This document shows, in pieces, positions 23,209 to 33,068 of a DNA stretch of 64,000 nucleotides (positions within the stretch are counted from its first letter, which is position 1; every line of letters begins with the position of its first letter). The stretch is from Synechococcus sp. AG-683-C23. Lineage in GTDB: Bacteria > Cyanobacteriota > Cyanobacteriia > PCC-6307 > Cyanobiaceae. Where the stretch lies: contig QCVD01000004.1 of assembly GCA_003208835.1 (NCBI GenBank), positions 1 to 64,000 of the forward strand, written 5' to 3'. A program made the position numbers and the translations under genes. The notes beneath the pieces were generated by a model that was not told the origin of the DNA, did no database searches, and saw only the letters and a list, made by a program, of their open reading frames with translations.

Positions 23209-24849
23209 TTACATCACTTCAGTGATGGAGACAATTTTGCCGCCGCGAGCATGGATGTATTTCATCTGGCTCGACATGTCTTTGCCAGATACCAAATAGG
23301 TGTTGCCAGCGGTGCGTTGGCGTCCACGTGCTGCTTGAGCGCCCACCACAATGCGGAAACGCTTTTTGGTGGGATCTGGTGCACCAGATTGAGTTCCTGT
23401 GCGGTTGATCCGTGTTGTGGTCGAGCTCCAGCCACCCGGAACCATGCCAGTGGCAACGGACCTTACGAGCGAAGAACTGGTTTGAACGGTGTCGCTGGCA
23501 GCGAAGCCTTCAGCCAGTTTGAGGTGACGGTTAAAGGCCACTTGAGACCGTCCGTTCTCCGACAGAATTCGGGCGAAGGGAACTGTGTCTTCACCGAAGG
23601 TGCTTTGGTATTCCTCGCAATCGACGTAACTTGCGATTTCTGCGTCGTAGCCACCATCAGCCAGGATTTTGGTGTGCTCACTGATTTCAGCTTGCGACTT
23701 CGGAGCCCGACCCAGGAAGTGCTTGAAGTTCAATTCGATGAAACGATATGGCGCATTTGTTTCAAAGAAACGGCGCTTGTATTCAGCTGACAATCCAATG
23801 GCACGGACAAATTCACGGGTGCTCAAGTAGCCGTCGATGAACCTGCTTTCCGCTGAGATGGCACGCTCAAACTCCATCAGATGGGGGTTCCCCATCACTT
23901 GCTTGTAGGAAGCGCGAATCAATGCCGCGAGCTGATCTGGGCTGTCTCCAGGACAGCGTTGGAATGTTTCCTGTTCACGCTGGCCTAACCCGAAGTAAAC
24001 ATACGAGTCACCGCGCATGGGCGCACTGTCCTTGCCACTGGTGATACCAGGAGCTTTGCTCGGGATACGACCGCTGAAGCTTGCAGATGGGCGTATTCCA
24101 AACGGTTGCGATGGGACGCTGATCCGAGGGGCCATTCCGCGGCCAAGGCTTGTTGTAAGTGCACTGCCTGCTCCGCGCGCACTGTCGCTTCCAGCAAAGC
24201 TCTTCTGAAGAGCCGCCAGCATTGGGAAGGCAGCGGTTGCGAGATCTGCGGGGGAGCTCCATGAACGTGCATAAGGAACCACGTTGTCCCCAAACACTTC
24301 GAGGTATTCGGCTGAATCGACGATGCTGTCGATCACAGCTGCTTGACCGTGTTCTGCTTGCAGGGAAATTTTTGCCGACATCTCTGCTTGGGAGTGCGGT
24401 GCGCGCCCTAGCAAGTGTTTGAAGTTCAGCTCAATGCCGCGCTGAGGGGCAACGGATAAGAAGAAACGACTTTTGTAAAAGCTGGATTTCGCTAGCCCGC
24501 GAATGAAATTTCGAACATCGAGGTCTCCGTTACACAGTTGAGCTTCAAGCTCTGTGGAACGCTCGAAGTCCATCACATGGGCATTACCAAAGACTTGTCG
24601 GTATGCGGCAGAGATGACGTCATTCAGCGATGCCGAGTCATCGGGGCTGTAGCACTCTGCGGTGACGCGGTGAGGGCAATCTGCATGACTGCGAGGTCCT
24701 ACCCCGATGGCCATTTGATCGCATGATTGCTTGAGGAACTCGCCAATCGTGAGAGCAGGTTTCTTGCTAACGCCTTTGCGCTCAAAGCTGACGGGGTTGT
24801 TCCATTTGGTTTCTGCGCCGAATCCGGTTGAGGCTTGATTTGTGTCCAT
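23209..24849 (-). CDS. mpeD: Phycoerythrin-associated linker with two rod-linker domains plus CpcD-like C-terminus
   Basis: 546 aa; two copies of AAYRQVFGNAHVMDFERS.../ASYKQVMGNPHLMEFERA... and C-terminal KKRFRIVVGAQAARGRQRTAGNTYLVSGKDMSSQMKYIHARGGKIVSI. Confidence 0.68.
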   Translation of the reverse strand: MDTNQASTGFGAETKWNNPVSFERKGVSKKPALTIGEFLKQSCDQMAIGVGPRSHADCPHRVTAECYSPDDSASLNDVISAAYRQVFGNAHVMDFERSTELEAQLCNGDLDVRNFIRGLAKSSFYKSRFFLSVAPQRGIELNFKHLLGRAPHSQAEMSAKISLQAEHGQAAVIDSIVDSAEYLEVFGDNVVPYARSWSSPADLATAAFPMLAALQKSFAGSDSARGAGSALTTSLGRGMAPRISVPSQPFGIRPSASFSGRIPSKAPGITSGKDSAPMRGDSYVYFGLGQREQETFQRCPGDSPDQLAALIRASYKQVMGNPHLMEFERAISAESRFIDGYLSTREFVRAIGLSAEYKRRFFETNAPYRFIELNFKHFLGRAPKSQAEISEHTKILADGGYDAEIASYVDCEEYQSTFGEDTVPFARILSENGRSQVAFNRHLKLAEGFAASDTVQTSSSLVRSVATGMVPGGWSSTTTRINRTGTQSGAPDPTKKRFRIVVGAQAARGRQRTAGNTYLVSGKDMSSQMKYIHARGGKIVSITEVM

Positions 24850-24905
24850 GGGTTAGGTGTGTGGGAGGGAAAAAGAGGATGACGTCGAAGAATGTCCTGA
24901 ATCGC

Positions 24906-25790
24906 TTAGGTCACAGGTGTGATGCTTGCGATTTTTCCTCCTTCGCGGTGGATTCGAATGAATTGCTCTGAGAGCTTGTTAAACGGCACGTAAAAAACGC
25001 GGTTGCTGCGTACATAGCGGGAGATCCGGCGCACATTGTTTGCGCTGTATCCCGTCACTTCGACGCGATAGGTCATGCCTTCTTCGCCTGCACCCACGCC
25101 GAGTCGGGTTGGCGCGTCCTGCAGATTTGTGGAAGGGCGGAAACTCCAGCCAGAGGTTTCGCTGGAGGACGGTGGAATCACCGCAAGAGGGCGGTTTTGG
25201 TAAGCGGCACCACCAAGCTTGCTCTTGATGCCAGCGAGATCTCCTTTGAGACTGCTGCTGCTGTTACCGCGCAGTAACTGGAAGCTCCAGGTGAATTCCT
25301 GGAGTGTGGTGCAGCTTTCGGTTTTCCAGCCGCGTTGGTAGGGAACGATCCACTCGCCGAATGTGTTTTGGTAATCGGCGGAATCACAGAAGCTGTCGAT
25401 ATCAGCGTCGTAGCCCTTGGCGTCCAGCCGTTCGGAGTGGTCGCGCATTTCCTGGAAGTCGACAGGAGCACGTCCCATCAAGTGGCGGAAAGTTAACTCG
25501 ATGTAGCGGTAGCGAGCGCACGTTTCGAAGAAACGGCTTCGGTAGAGATCGCTCTTGGCGATGCGACGAACAAGTTCACGCACGCTGATTTCGCCAAGCT
25601 TGAACTGCGATTCGGCGACAACCTGACGCTCGCTTTCCATTACATAGGCGTTGCCAAGCACTTGCTTATAAACAGTGCGAATAATCTGCTCTTTTTTGGC
25701 GTCTTCATCACCCGGAAGCAGTTCTAGTGGCGCTTCACTCTCTTCGGAGAAGCGTTCTACCCCCAGAAGCGAGGCAGGACCGAAAGGCAT
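24906..25790 (-). CDS. cpeC: Phycoerythrin I-associated rod linker
   Basis: IIRTVYKQVLGNAYVMESERQVVAESQFKLGEISVRELVRRIAKSDLYRSRFFE; CpcD C-terminus YRVEVTGYSANNVRRISRYVRSNRVFYVPFNKLSEQFIRIHREGGKIASI. Confidence 0.8.
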   Translation of the reverse strand: MPFGPASLLGVERFSEESEAPLELLPGDEDAKKEQIIRTVYKQVLGNAYVMESERQVVAESQFKLGEISVRELVRRIAKSDLYRSRFFETCARYRYIELTFRHLMGRAPVDFQEMRDHSERLDAKGYDADIDSFCDSADYQNTFGEWIVPYQRGWKTESCTTLQEFTWSFQLLRGNSSSSLKGDLAGIKSKLGGAAYQNRPLAVIPPSSSETSGWSFRPSTNLQDAPTRLGVGAGEEGMTYRVEVTGYSANNVRRISRYVRSNRVFYVPFNKLSEQFIRIHREGGKIASITPVT

Positions 25791-25955
25791 GAATTTTCTC
25801 GCATTAGCACCAGGTAATACTCAGTCAGAACTGCTGATGTGGACCAGCTTCTTTATAAACCTCAATCAAGTGTTGCCAAGTGTTGCGTGACGCATCAATG
25901 TCTTGCCCTCGCAAGGGCTTTGGCTGCCTTTTCGGGGTGCGCGTTTTGAGACCGT

Positions 25956-26660
25956 TCAGCTGTGCGGGCTGCGGAGTGATTCCAAGCTGGTCCGTGTTGT
26001 GCCGCGTGTTAGTGGATTCCAGTGATCCAGTTCCAGCGCTGAGCGATTCAGCAAGTGCGTGATTTGTTCGTTCAAGCCCGAGCAATGGCTGAAATCAGCA
26101 CCTTTGATGGATTCAACGTTGTCTAGAGCAGCGTCTTGGAGATCTGCACCACGGAAATCGGCCAGATCAAGTTGGCTCGTGCCAAATCGGGTTGCACGGC
26201 ACATCGCACCCCTAAGAATGGCGAAACGAAGATCGGATCCAGCTAGAGATACACCATCGAGCAGTGCACCACTGAGGTCGGCACCGCTGAGGTAGGCCCC
26301 CATTAAGACAGCACCACGCAGATCAATTCCGCGCAGATCGGCATTATTCAGAAAGGCTCCGTTGAGCTTTGCGCCTGGGCCGACTGCCCCACTGTTGAAC
26401 AGATCAAAGCCCTCTGGAACTGTCGTTGCATGGTCAAAACGTGCAAGACGAAGGTCCGTCCCTTCCAATTGGCATCGACTTAGGTCGCAGCCTCGTAGAT
26501 CGCACCTGCACAAATTGGCGTTGCGTAGGTCTTGGGATCCAAGGTCTTGTTCACTCCAGTTGGCACCGCGTGCATCAATGCACTTGCGGTTGATTTGTTC
26601 TGGATGAACTGATTCTGGTGCAGCCCAGGTGCGCAGATTGAGAGGAACCGAACCCACCAT
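25956..26660 (-). CDS. Pentapeptide repeat protein of the phycobilisome region
   Basis: NLCRCDLRGCDLSRCQLEGTDLRLARF...NADLRGIDLRGAVLMGAYLSGADLSGALLDGVSLAGSDLRFAILRGA. Confidence 0.85.
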   Translation of the reverse strand: MVGSVPLNLRTWAAPESVHPEQINRKCIDARGANWSEQDLGSQDLRNANLCRCDLRGCDLSRCQLEGTDLRLARFDHATTVPEGFDLFNSGAVGPGAKLNGAFLNNADLRGIDLRGAVLMGAYLSGADLSGALLDGVSLAGSDLRFAILRGAMCRATRFGTSQLDLADFRGADLQDAALDNVESIKGADFSHCSGLNEQITHLLNRSALELDHWNPLTRGTTRTSLESLRSPHS

Positions 26661-26667
26661 CAGAACG

Positions 26668-27432
26668 TCAGCTGCGAACCATTGAGATTGCGATCGTAAT
26701 TAGCACCCTGGTGATCTCGAAGCCACCCACCAGGAAGAGGCCCAACCAGACTTTAAGCAGCCATGCAGGAGGTTGTCCGTTGACCCAAAGCGCCGAGGTT
26801 TGCAGTGTTTGGGTCTGCATATACGCGACCTGAGCACTGGGGGCTCTCTTTTGCAGAGAGTCGCGCCAGTCGGCTCCGTAGCGAGGGAAGCTTTGATAGA
26901 TCGGGATCTCGCCTAGTGAGCGTCCTGGCAGGACGCGGGACCGTTGCTGCGGCACAAGGTCGTAACCGAAGCAGCCCATGTATTCATCACTATTAAGGAG
27001 GGTGTCTACAAAGGTTGTGAACCCTTTCTCACCAATCACGATCGACCAGGCCAAGCGCTCAGCATCGCCATAGACGGAGCGGCCGAGCACACGCCCCACC
27101 ACTTGATCCACCATCCGGTAGTTCGAGCTGCATTGGTAATAGCCCTGCTGAAAACGTTCCGAGAGCAGCAGGCCTCGGATGAAATCTCTGGCCGTGATGT
27201 TGCCGCTTCTCAGCTGCGATTCCAGAAACGGGTCACGATCGCTTCGCATCGCATGGAAAAAGATCTGCTGATAGGCCTTTTCGATCAAGTCGTCGACGTC
27301 GGCGCGATAAGTATCTGCCCCGCCTGCAGACGAACCCGTCAGCTCTGTACGCACCGTGCTGCTGTCCCCAGCCAGATTGCTAACTCGTGCGTTCTGTGTT
27401 GTTAGGGGATACGCCTGTAGGGGCAGAGCCAT
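26668..27432 (-). CDS. cpcG2: Rod(-core) linker of CpcG2/CpcL type with hydrophobic C-terminal segment
   Basis: VDDLIEKAYQQIFFHAMRSDRDPFLESQLRSGNITARDFIRGLLLSERFQQGYYQCSSNYRMVDQVVGRVLGR; C-term PPAWLLKVWLGLFLVGGFEITRVLITIAISMVRS. Confidence 0.78.
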   Translation of the reverse strand: MALPLQAYPLTTQNARVSNLAGDSSTVRTELTGSSAGGADTYRADVDDLIEKAYQQIFFHAMRSDRDPFLESQLRSGNITARDFIRGLLLSERFQQGYYQCSSNYRMVDQVVGRVLGRSVYGDAERLAWSIVIGEKGFTTFVDTLLNSDEYMGCFGYDLVPQQRSRVLPGRSLGEIPIYQSFPRYGADWRDSLQKRAPSAQVAYMQTQTLQTSALWVNGQPPAWLLKVWLGLFLVGGFEITRVLITIAISMVRS

Positions 27433-27504
27433 TGAAATACTGCTGGGTAGAAATACTTGGATTTGATCTTCCTTCCCTTTGTCGCAATCTGAACGTTTCT
27501 CGTA

Positions 27505-28077
27505 TCAGGTCTTAACTGCAGATTTGTTGAGTTCCTCCAAAAGATGGTCGAATGATTCGCTAAGGAGTTGATCTTCGGTTGGGCCCATAGCCTCCTGTCG
27601 AGTCAGGATTTTCAGCTGTGAGAGAGCGATATTCAGTCCTTCCAGCGGCACTCCGACGTGGGCATACAGAGCCCGCAAAGCGCCCATTCCGACTGGATCT
27701 GTGAACTGGGGGCGTCGGCATGCGAGGGCATAAACGATCACTCGAAAGAACTGCCAGCAGTCTCTCCAGCAGGCTTCAGCCCGCTCTGATGGAAACAGGG
27801 CACCCCCTGGTTGCACCAGATGCGGCTGTTCTCTCAAAAGGAAGTCGCGCGCTTGTTGCACCAATTGATTGGCTTTGTTCTGGAGATGCTCCGTGAGCTG
27901 ACCATCAACGTTGGAGGAGCTACAAATTTGTTGAATTTCTGTCGCTGATAGGGCACGTTTCTGCTCATCTGCGATCCGCAGAATCTGGCGATCACCAGCT
28001 GGTACAGAAGGGTCGTGCTGTATCCCCAACACTTGCGCCGATGCGATTAACTGCTTCAGCACCAGATCGTCCTGCAT
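27505..28077 (-). CDS. aplA: Allophycocyanin-like protein
   Basis: Divergent phycobiliprotein: ALSATEIQQICSSSN...RDFLLREQPHLVQPGGALFPSERAEACWRDCWQFFRVIVYALACRR. Confidence 0.78.
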   Translation of the reverse strand: MQDDLVLKQLIASAQVLGIQHDPSVPAGDRQILRIADEQKRALSATEIQQICSSSNVDGQLTEHLQNKANQLVQQARDFLLREQPHLVQPGGALFPSERAEACWRDCWQFFRVIVYALACRRPQFTDPVGMGALRALYAHVGVPLEGLNIALSQLKILTRQEAMGPTEDQLLSESFDHLLEELNKSAVKT

Positions 28078-28086
28078 GGTCTTTGG

Positions 28087-28518
28087 TTAGGACTTAAAGG
28101 ATGCGACTGGAGTGGCAATGAGGCCACCTTGCCGTTCCAGATAAAAAGCCCACACAAGGTTTTCCCCTAAGCCTGGGCATTTCTCGATCGCGATTTGAGC
28201 CACTTCACTGGGCGATCCCATGGACTGCAGTAGATGCTGCGCTTCAGTTGAAGAGTTAATTGTGGTGCCGCGGATGGCGGAGCCCACGACCCAGGTGAGC
28301 GTTGTGTCGATGAGATCGCCTGTATTGTCTGCGCAGGCCAGCAAAAGGTTGGCAGGACTGGCGATTTGTTCGAATGTTTCCTGCCAGAGATGAATGTTTT
28401 CGTCCCGCAAGTTGATGCGAAAGCAGTCAGGACCTATCGGGAAACTCAGCTCTCCGCTGGCATTGGCATGCTGTTGAAGTGCCTCGATTCTTGGATCCGC
28501 GAGACAACTCATCCGCAA
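28087..28518 (-). CDS. Conserved hypothetical protein adjoining aplA
   Basis: 143-aa ORF with a good start context, collinear with aplA. Confidence 0.6.
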   Translation of the reverse strand: MRMSCLADPRIEALQQHANASGELSFPIGPDCFRINLRDENIHLWQETFEQIASPANLLLACADNTGDLIDTTLTWVVGSAIRGTTINSSTEAQHLLQSMGSPSEVAQIAIEKCPGLGENLVWAFYLERQGGLIATPVASFKS

Positions 28519-28828
28519 TAACCAGTAATGGTCAATTTAACCAGTGTTGCGGGTCTCTCTTTTGAATTCGCAACTGCGGCGGGTAAGCCCTGTTTTGACA
28601 ATCGATTCGATAGGTATGGCTGCGGGGAAGACCGCTTGCCGCGATTGGATATTGCCACTTCAGAGGGTGCTCGATTGATGCAATTGATTGAAAAACGATG
28701 TTAGATATTTTAAGAGGTTGAAAATGGCCAGTAAGAATTCATGATGTGATGAAAATGCCCGAATAAGTTTTTAGATCGATTTGGAAAAATTTTAACTCGC
28801 TTTGGCGCATCGACTAGTATAAGAGTAA

Positions 28829-30055
28829 TCATTCGTTTGATATTTGTTGCCTGTCAATCATTCGAGCAAAGACTTGTTGGCAAGACCATCGCAGGGGCTC
28901 CCAATGTGCAGTATTTGACAGTTCATAAATAAGCTCTAGTTGATCATAAAGTTCTAATTTTAAACAGGCCCAAGCCGCCGCAACCCTCGACTTTGTATAT
29001 TGCGGCGTTGTTTCTGCAAGAGCTGATCTAACCAAGTAGCTTTTCTCCGAAAATTCTCTTAGTCCAACAATGCATGTGAGGTAATAGTGCGTTACATAGT
29101 CTGACCAAAGCCGATCTTCCATGCTGTTAATGATCTTGAGGCAAAGTTCTGAATCCAGAGTCATCAAACTCAATGCAGCCCCATATTGAATGGCCTCATC
29201 TCGATGACTGAGGCATCGCTCGATCTCCTCTGGATCAAGACTGCACTGCCATTCAGTTCTAATATTTAGACGCTGTGGATTATCTATTAGAAGCAATTCA
29301 AGCTGTTCATTCAATTGTTTCCTCTGCTGAGGATGCTGATGATTAATGATTTGAAAACAACTGTTCGCCCTTAGTGATATCGAGATTGGTGCTTGTACCA
29401 AGGTGGCTATTCGACTCGGATCTCTTGCATCACCTAAATCAATGACTGCTGAACGTCTTTTGCCTGCAGTGAGGTTTGATAACTGTGTTTCAAGTTGGTC
29501 TAATAAATGATTTTTTCCATAAAGCTTTGCTTGGTAAGCTCTTGCTGCACCAGCGATTAAGGCATGTTCATGATCGCAAAGTTCATATATAGCTTTTTCG
29601 GCTTTTAAATGTTTGATGCCGAGCCTCGTGTGTGCTTGAATAACAGCACGAACTTGTGTACATTCTCCGTCCAAGAGTGATAAAAGTAGTTCTCTATCTT
29701 CCTCAGTGGGATCCCAATTTATACGTATTAATGCATAAATGGAATTGATTACTGCCTCAGTATCACTACAGTGTAAAACGTCGACTAAGGCGGGTATTGC
29801 CCTTTTATCCTTTCGTCTTCCAAGTGATTCAATTGCTTTTCTACGGGTAATGCGATCATACAATTCTTCGATTTTAAGATTACTAGTTGCCATCAACAGT
29901 GCATCTAGTGATTCTTTGCTATCACTTAATCCAAGTCGAGTGGCGGCGAAATAACGATCTGCAGGCCTCTGAAGGCTCGATGTCTGAGCCATCAAAAGGG
30001 ATAATGCTGTTTGCTCGCTTATTCCTTCGACCAGAACATCAAATCGTTCAGCCAT
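28829..30055 (-). CDS. mpeZ: Phycoerythrin II lyase/lyase-isomerase, MpeZ type of the CA4 island
   Basis: 408-aa paralog of the lyase at 18378 (DRITRRKAIESLGRRKDKRAIPALVDVLH; TTPQYTKSRVAAAWACLKLEL), next to tandem AraC regulators. Confidence 0.72.
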   Translation of the reverse strand: MAERFDVLVEGISEQTALSLLMAQTSSLQRPADRYFAATRLGLSDSKESLDALLMATSNLKIEELYDRITRRKAIESLGRRKDKRAIPALVDVLHCSDTEAVINSIYALIRINWDPTEEDRELLLSLLDGECTQVRAVIQAHTRLGIKHLKAEKAIYELCDHEHALIAGAARAYQAKLYGKNHLLDQLETQLSNLTAGKRRSAVIDLGDARDPSRIATLVQAPISISLRANSCFQIINHQHPQQRKQLNEQLELLLIDNPQRLNIRTEWQCSLDPEEIERCLSHRDEAIQYGAALSLMTLDSELCLKIINSMEDRLWSDYVTHYYLTCIVGLREFSEKSYLVRSALAETTPQYTKSRVAAAWACLKLELYDQLELIYELSNTAHWEPLRWSCQQVFARMIDRQQISNE

Positions 30056-30274
30056 CTTGATGCCGCAAAGCGATATAAAATATAAATCAATACCACTTAT
30101 AATGCTGAGCTATTTACATATAGTATTTCCTCTATTCGCAAATTCGAATTCTGTAGCCCTGCGGAAGCACTTTCTTTTTTTTCATATTGAGTAGTCTATG
30201 CGCTTCATTTTGCACAAATGTAAAAAGCATCATTAGCATCCTGCATAATCTCTAATGGCGGATACGCACGAATT

Positions 30275-30312
30275 ACTGTCGTACAGTCTGCCCCATACTT
30301 GTTGTCGTACAG
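30275..30312. promoter_or_regulatory. Candidate operator: two copies of TGTCGTACAG, 26 bp apart
   Basis: ACTGTCGTACAGT at 30275-30287 and TTGTCGTACAGAT at 30302-30314, in the AT-rich region upstream of the mpeZ-type gene. Confidence 0.3.
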
Positions 30313-30378
30313 ATTATATTAATCGCGAAAACTAAATAAGATGGCGAACAAAGAGAATTTTGAATAATTGATCGCTAC

Positions 30379-30546
30379 TTATTTTTCCCTTTTGTCGATC
30401 AATTCGATAAGATGTGCGTCATGCTTATCACAAAAATCAGCTACGCATTGCCTTAAGATATGACCAATGGATACTGACTCTGTATAACAAAGAAGTTTGA
30501 GCTTTCTGTGAAGCTCATCACTTAGCTCGAACGTCACTCTCTTCAT
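30379..30546 (-). CDS. Small ribbon-helix-helix-like protein (55 aa), not in the ORF track
   Basis: MKRVTFELSDELHRKLKLLCYTESVSIGHILRQCVADFCDKHDAHLIELIDKREK*. Confidence 0.7.
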   Translation of the reverse strand: MKRVTFELSDELHRKLKLLCYTESVSIGHILRQCVADFCDKHDAHLIELIDKREK

Positions 30547-30773
30547 TGTTTTTTTCAGGAAGGCGTGGAAACGATCAACTGTTTCCCGATGAATGTTGCC
30601 CTCATTTTACTTTCTTTGATAAGAAATGGATACTGCGTCAGGAAAGTTAACCTGATCTAGGCGTTGGTTGTATATGGCACGTTGGCTACTCTCCTAATCG
30701 TTCCAGTCCTGACTCGAGAGAGCCCCGCAATTCCTAATGTCCGCCTTGGATTAAGAGCATAGAGGCGCTAATG

Positions 30774-31724
30774 TTAGTTGATTCCTTCTATTGTTTGACT
30801 TGGAAGCTCGCCAAAAGTGGTGAAATATCTTCTTGAAAATCGTCCTTGGTGTTTAAAACCGTAGTTAATAGCGATCTCACGTACAGTTATTTTACGACTA
30901 CTATGATTTTGTTTTTGCATTAATAATGCTCGTCTTGCTTCTTCAAGTCTTATTTGTGTCATCATTTCGATAATTCCCATGCCAAAGTAATCGTTGCAGA
31001 CCCTGTAAAGCGATGCTTGCCCAGTATCTAGATGTTGACATACATCTAACAGTGTCATTGGTGAGCTCATTTGTTTGTTGTCATGTGCAAGCTGCACAAT
31101 CTCACCCAGTAATCGATAGTTTTTTGCCAATCCCTTTTTATATATTCGCTTGTCTCCACTCTCAAGGCATGTGAGTATTAGATCGTAGTATTTTGTCGGA
31201 TTAACGATGCCTCTTTCTAAATCTTTTCTTGTTAATTTCTTGAGTTGATGTAACGCCTCATTATTGATATCAAGTCCTCTTGCTTTTGAGAGGTTATTAA
31301 TTGCTTGTTCCGCATTGCATTCTTTTAGCATTCTCATCAAAACTTGCTTATCAAGCATGCATGCTGTTGAAGAGCAATTATTTGAATATTTACCCCATGA
31401 GTCCCCTGGTGAAGTATTCAAAGTATTGAATCCACCAAGACTATTTTGTTTCATCTCATACCCCTCGCAAAAGCCGAAAGGATCGTTGGATTGATGGGTT
31501 GGTGTAATCCAATTGAAGTCAATCGACCAAGTTGTACCCCATCCTTCATATAATAGTGGTTTTGTTGAATGTATTTCTGCAAGTGCTACTCCAGAAAATT
31601 GTTGGAATGAGATTGTGTATTGTCCATCACCCTGATCGAGTTGAGTGATTCGTGTTTTCTGCCCTAATTCACTAAGAGATTCTGAAAGCTGGATATGATC
31701 TGAATAGCAGAAATTTAATTTCAT
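30774..31724 (-). CDS. fciB: AraC-family transcriptional regulator of the CA4 island (fciB candidate)
   Basis: C-terminal AraC HTH: TLLDVCQHLDTGQASLYRVCNDYFGMGIIEMMTQIRLEEARRALL...VREIAINYGFKHQGRFSRRYFTTFGELPSQT. Confidence 0.65.
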   Translation of the reverse strand: MKLNFCYSDHIQLSESLSELGQKTRITQLDQGDGQYTISFQQFSGVALAEIHSTKPLLYEGWGTTWSIDFNWITPTHQSNDPFGFCEGYEMKQNSLGGFNTLNTSPGDSWGKYSNNCSSTACMLDKQVLMRMLKECNAEQAINNLSKARGLDINNEALHQLKKLTRKDLERGIVNPTKYYDLILTCLESGDKRIYKKGLAKNYRLLGEIVQLAHDNKQMSSPMTLLDVCQHLDTGQASLYRVCNDYFGMGIIEMMTQIRLEEARRALLMQKQNHSSRKITVREIAINYGFKHQGRFSRRYFTTFGELPSQTIEGIN

Positions 31725-32755
31725 TATCTTTGCCTCCTCATTAAATCTGTAATTAAAACAGAATCCCTACTAGATTTTTCGATTGTTTCGTCAGGACTTT
31801 CTTGAAATGTTGCGAAATAGGATTTCTCAAATTTTGTCCAGTTTTTGAATCCATAGTACAAAGCATTTTGTTGCTTCGTGAAATGTTTTAACCCTTTTGG
31901 TACATGTGGGTTTAGATATGATTTTTTGACTTGCTCTAGCCTGATGCTTTTTATTAAATCAAGAATAGGCATATTAAAATTAGTTCTGCAAGCGATGCTT
32001 AATGACTCCTTTTCTGTATTCAAATATTTTGTGATCTCACCAATCGTTAAGGGAGGCATGCCTTTACTGTCTTCATATAAAAATTTGACAAGATCTTCAA
32101 TCAGATCTGTCTTGTCTGATCTTTCAGTAAGATTAACTTCTTGATCACAAGGTTCCTCCAAGGTTGCAATTGCTAAATCGTAAAAAGCATCTGACTTGAC
32201 CAATCCTTTTGTGAAATGTCTTTCAAATAGATTTTTTAATTGGATACTCGCTGAGCTATTTGAATCAATTCCAATACATTCTTCTAGTTTGGCGAATGCA
32301 TTGTAGGCATTCATCTTATGTATCTTTTCTTTCATTTTTTCCCACTTGAGGCTCATGCAGCAAAGCATTGTGTTTGCGCCAACAATGTCCCATATATTTC
32401 CTCCTGTTTTATTTAAGCGATTGAATCCTGCAATGCTGAGATCGACCATCTTATGGCCACTGATAATAGTATTGGATTGTAGATGTTCTCCCTGGTTGCT
32501 GATCCAGCAGAAGGCTACTGAGTTTTGATTGGCTTCTTCTTCATACAAAATAGTTTGATTGGACTTGAAAATCTCAAGGTGAGCATCGTTTATCGGTGCA
32601 CAAATTGAGCTTGTAACCAATTCTCCTTTGCTGAGCTGCGTGACATTACAGGAGAAATCTGATTTTGGATAGTAATCGCTATAATGCCCCTTGCAATATG
32701 TTTCCATTGAGAGTAGATCGTTGAATATATACTCTTTTGCCTTTCGTGCTTTCAT
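31724..32755 (-). CDS. fciA: AraC-family transcriptional regulator of the CA4 island (fciA candidate)
   Basis: C-terminal AraC HTH-like: TIGEITKYLNTEKESLSIACRTNFNMPILDLIKSIRLEQVKKSYL...YYGFKNWTKFEKSYFATFQESPDETI; stop/start overlap with the next regulator. Confidence 0.65.
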   Translation of the reverse strand: MKARKAKEYIFNDLLSMETYCKGHYSDYYPKSDFSCNVTQLSKGELVTSSICAPINDAHLEIFKSNQTILYEEEANQNSVAFCWISNQGEHLQSNTIISGHKMVDLSIAGFNRLNKTGGNIWDIVGANTMLCCMSLKWEKMKEKIHKMNAYNAFAKLEECIGIDSNSSASIQLKNLFERHFTKGLVKSDAFYDLAIATLEEPCDQEVNLTERSDKTDLIEDLVKFLYEDSKGMPPLTIGEITKYLNTEKESLSIACRTNFNMPILDLIKSIRLEQVKKSYLNPHVPKGLKHFTKQQNALYYGFKNWTKFEKSYFATFQESPDETIEKSSRDSVLITDLMRRQR

Positions 32756-33068
32756 TTTGATTTTTATGCGTTCTTGTTCTGCGGTTTATAGTATTTTATA
32801 ATTGTATAGCATTTTTGCTCCGCATAGAGTTTTATTGAGTTAACTTAATGTATTGCTCTATGAGATAAATCATATATTTTAGATTCCTCTATAGGCGCAT
32901 CTTTTTTCTGGAAGGAGAGTGCTGCTGTTGTGCGTTTTAGCAGTGATGTAATTGCGGCAATGCGGGAAATGCCTTTGCTCAATAGTAGAAATATTAACTT
33001 AGAAAGATGGTTTTATTGCCCCTTTTTTTCAGCATTGGATGTATTTATTTTTTAGAGACGCTTTTCTG

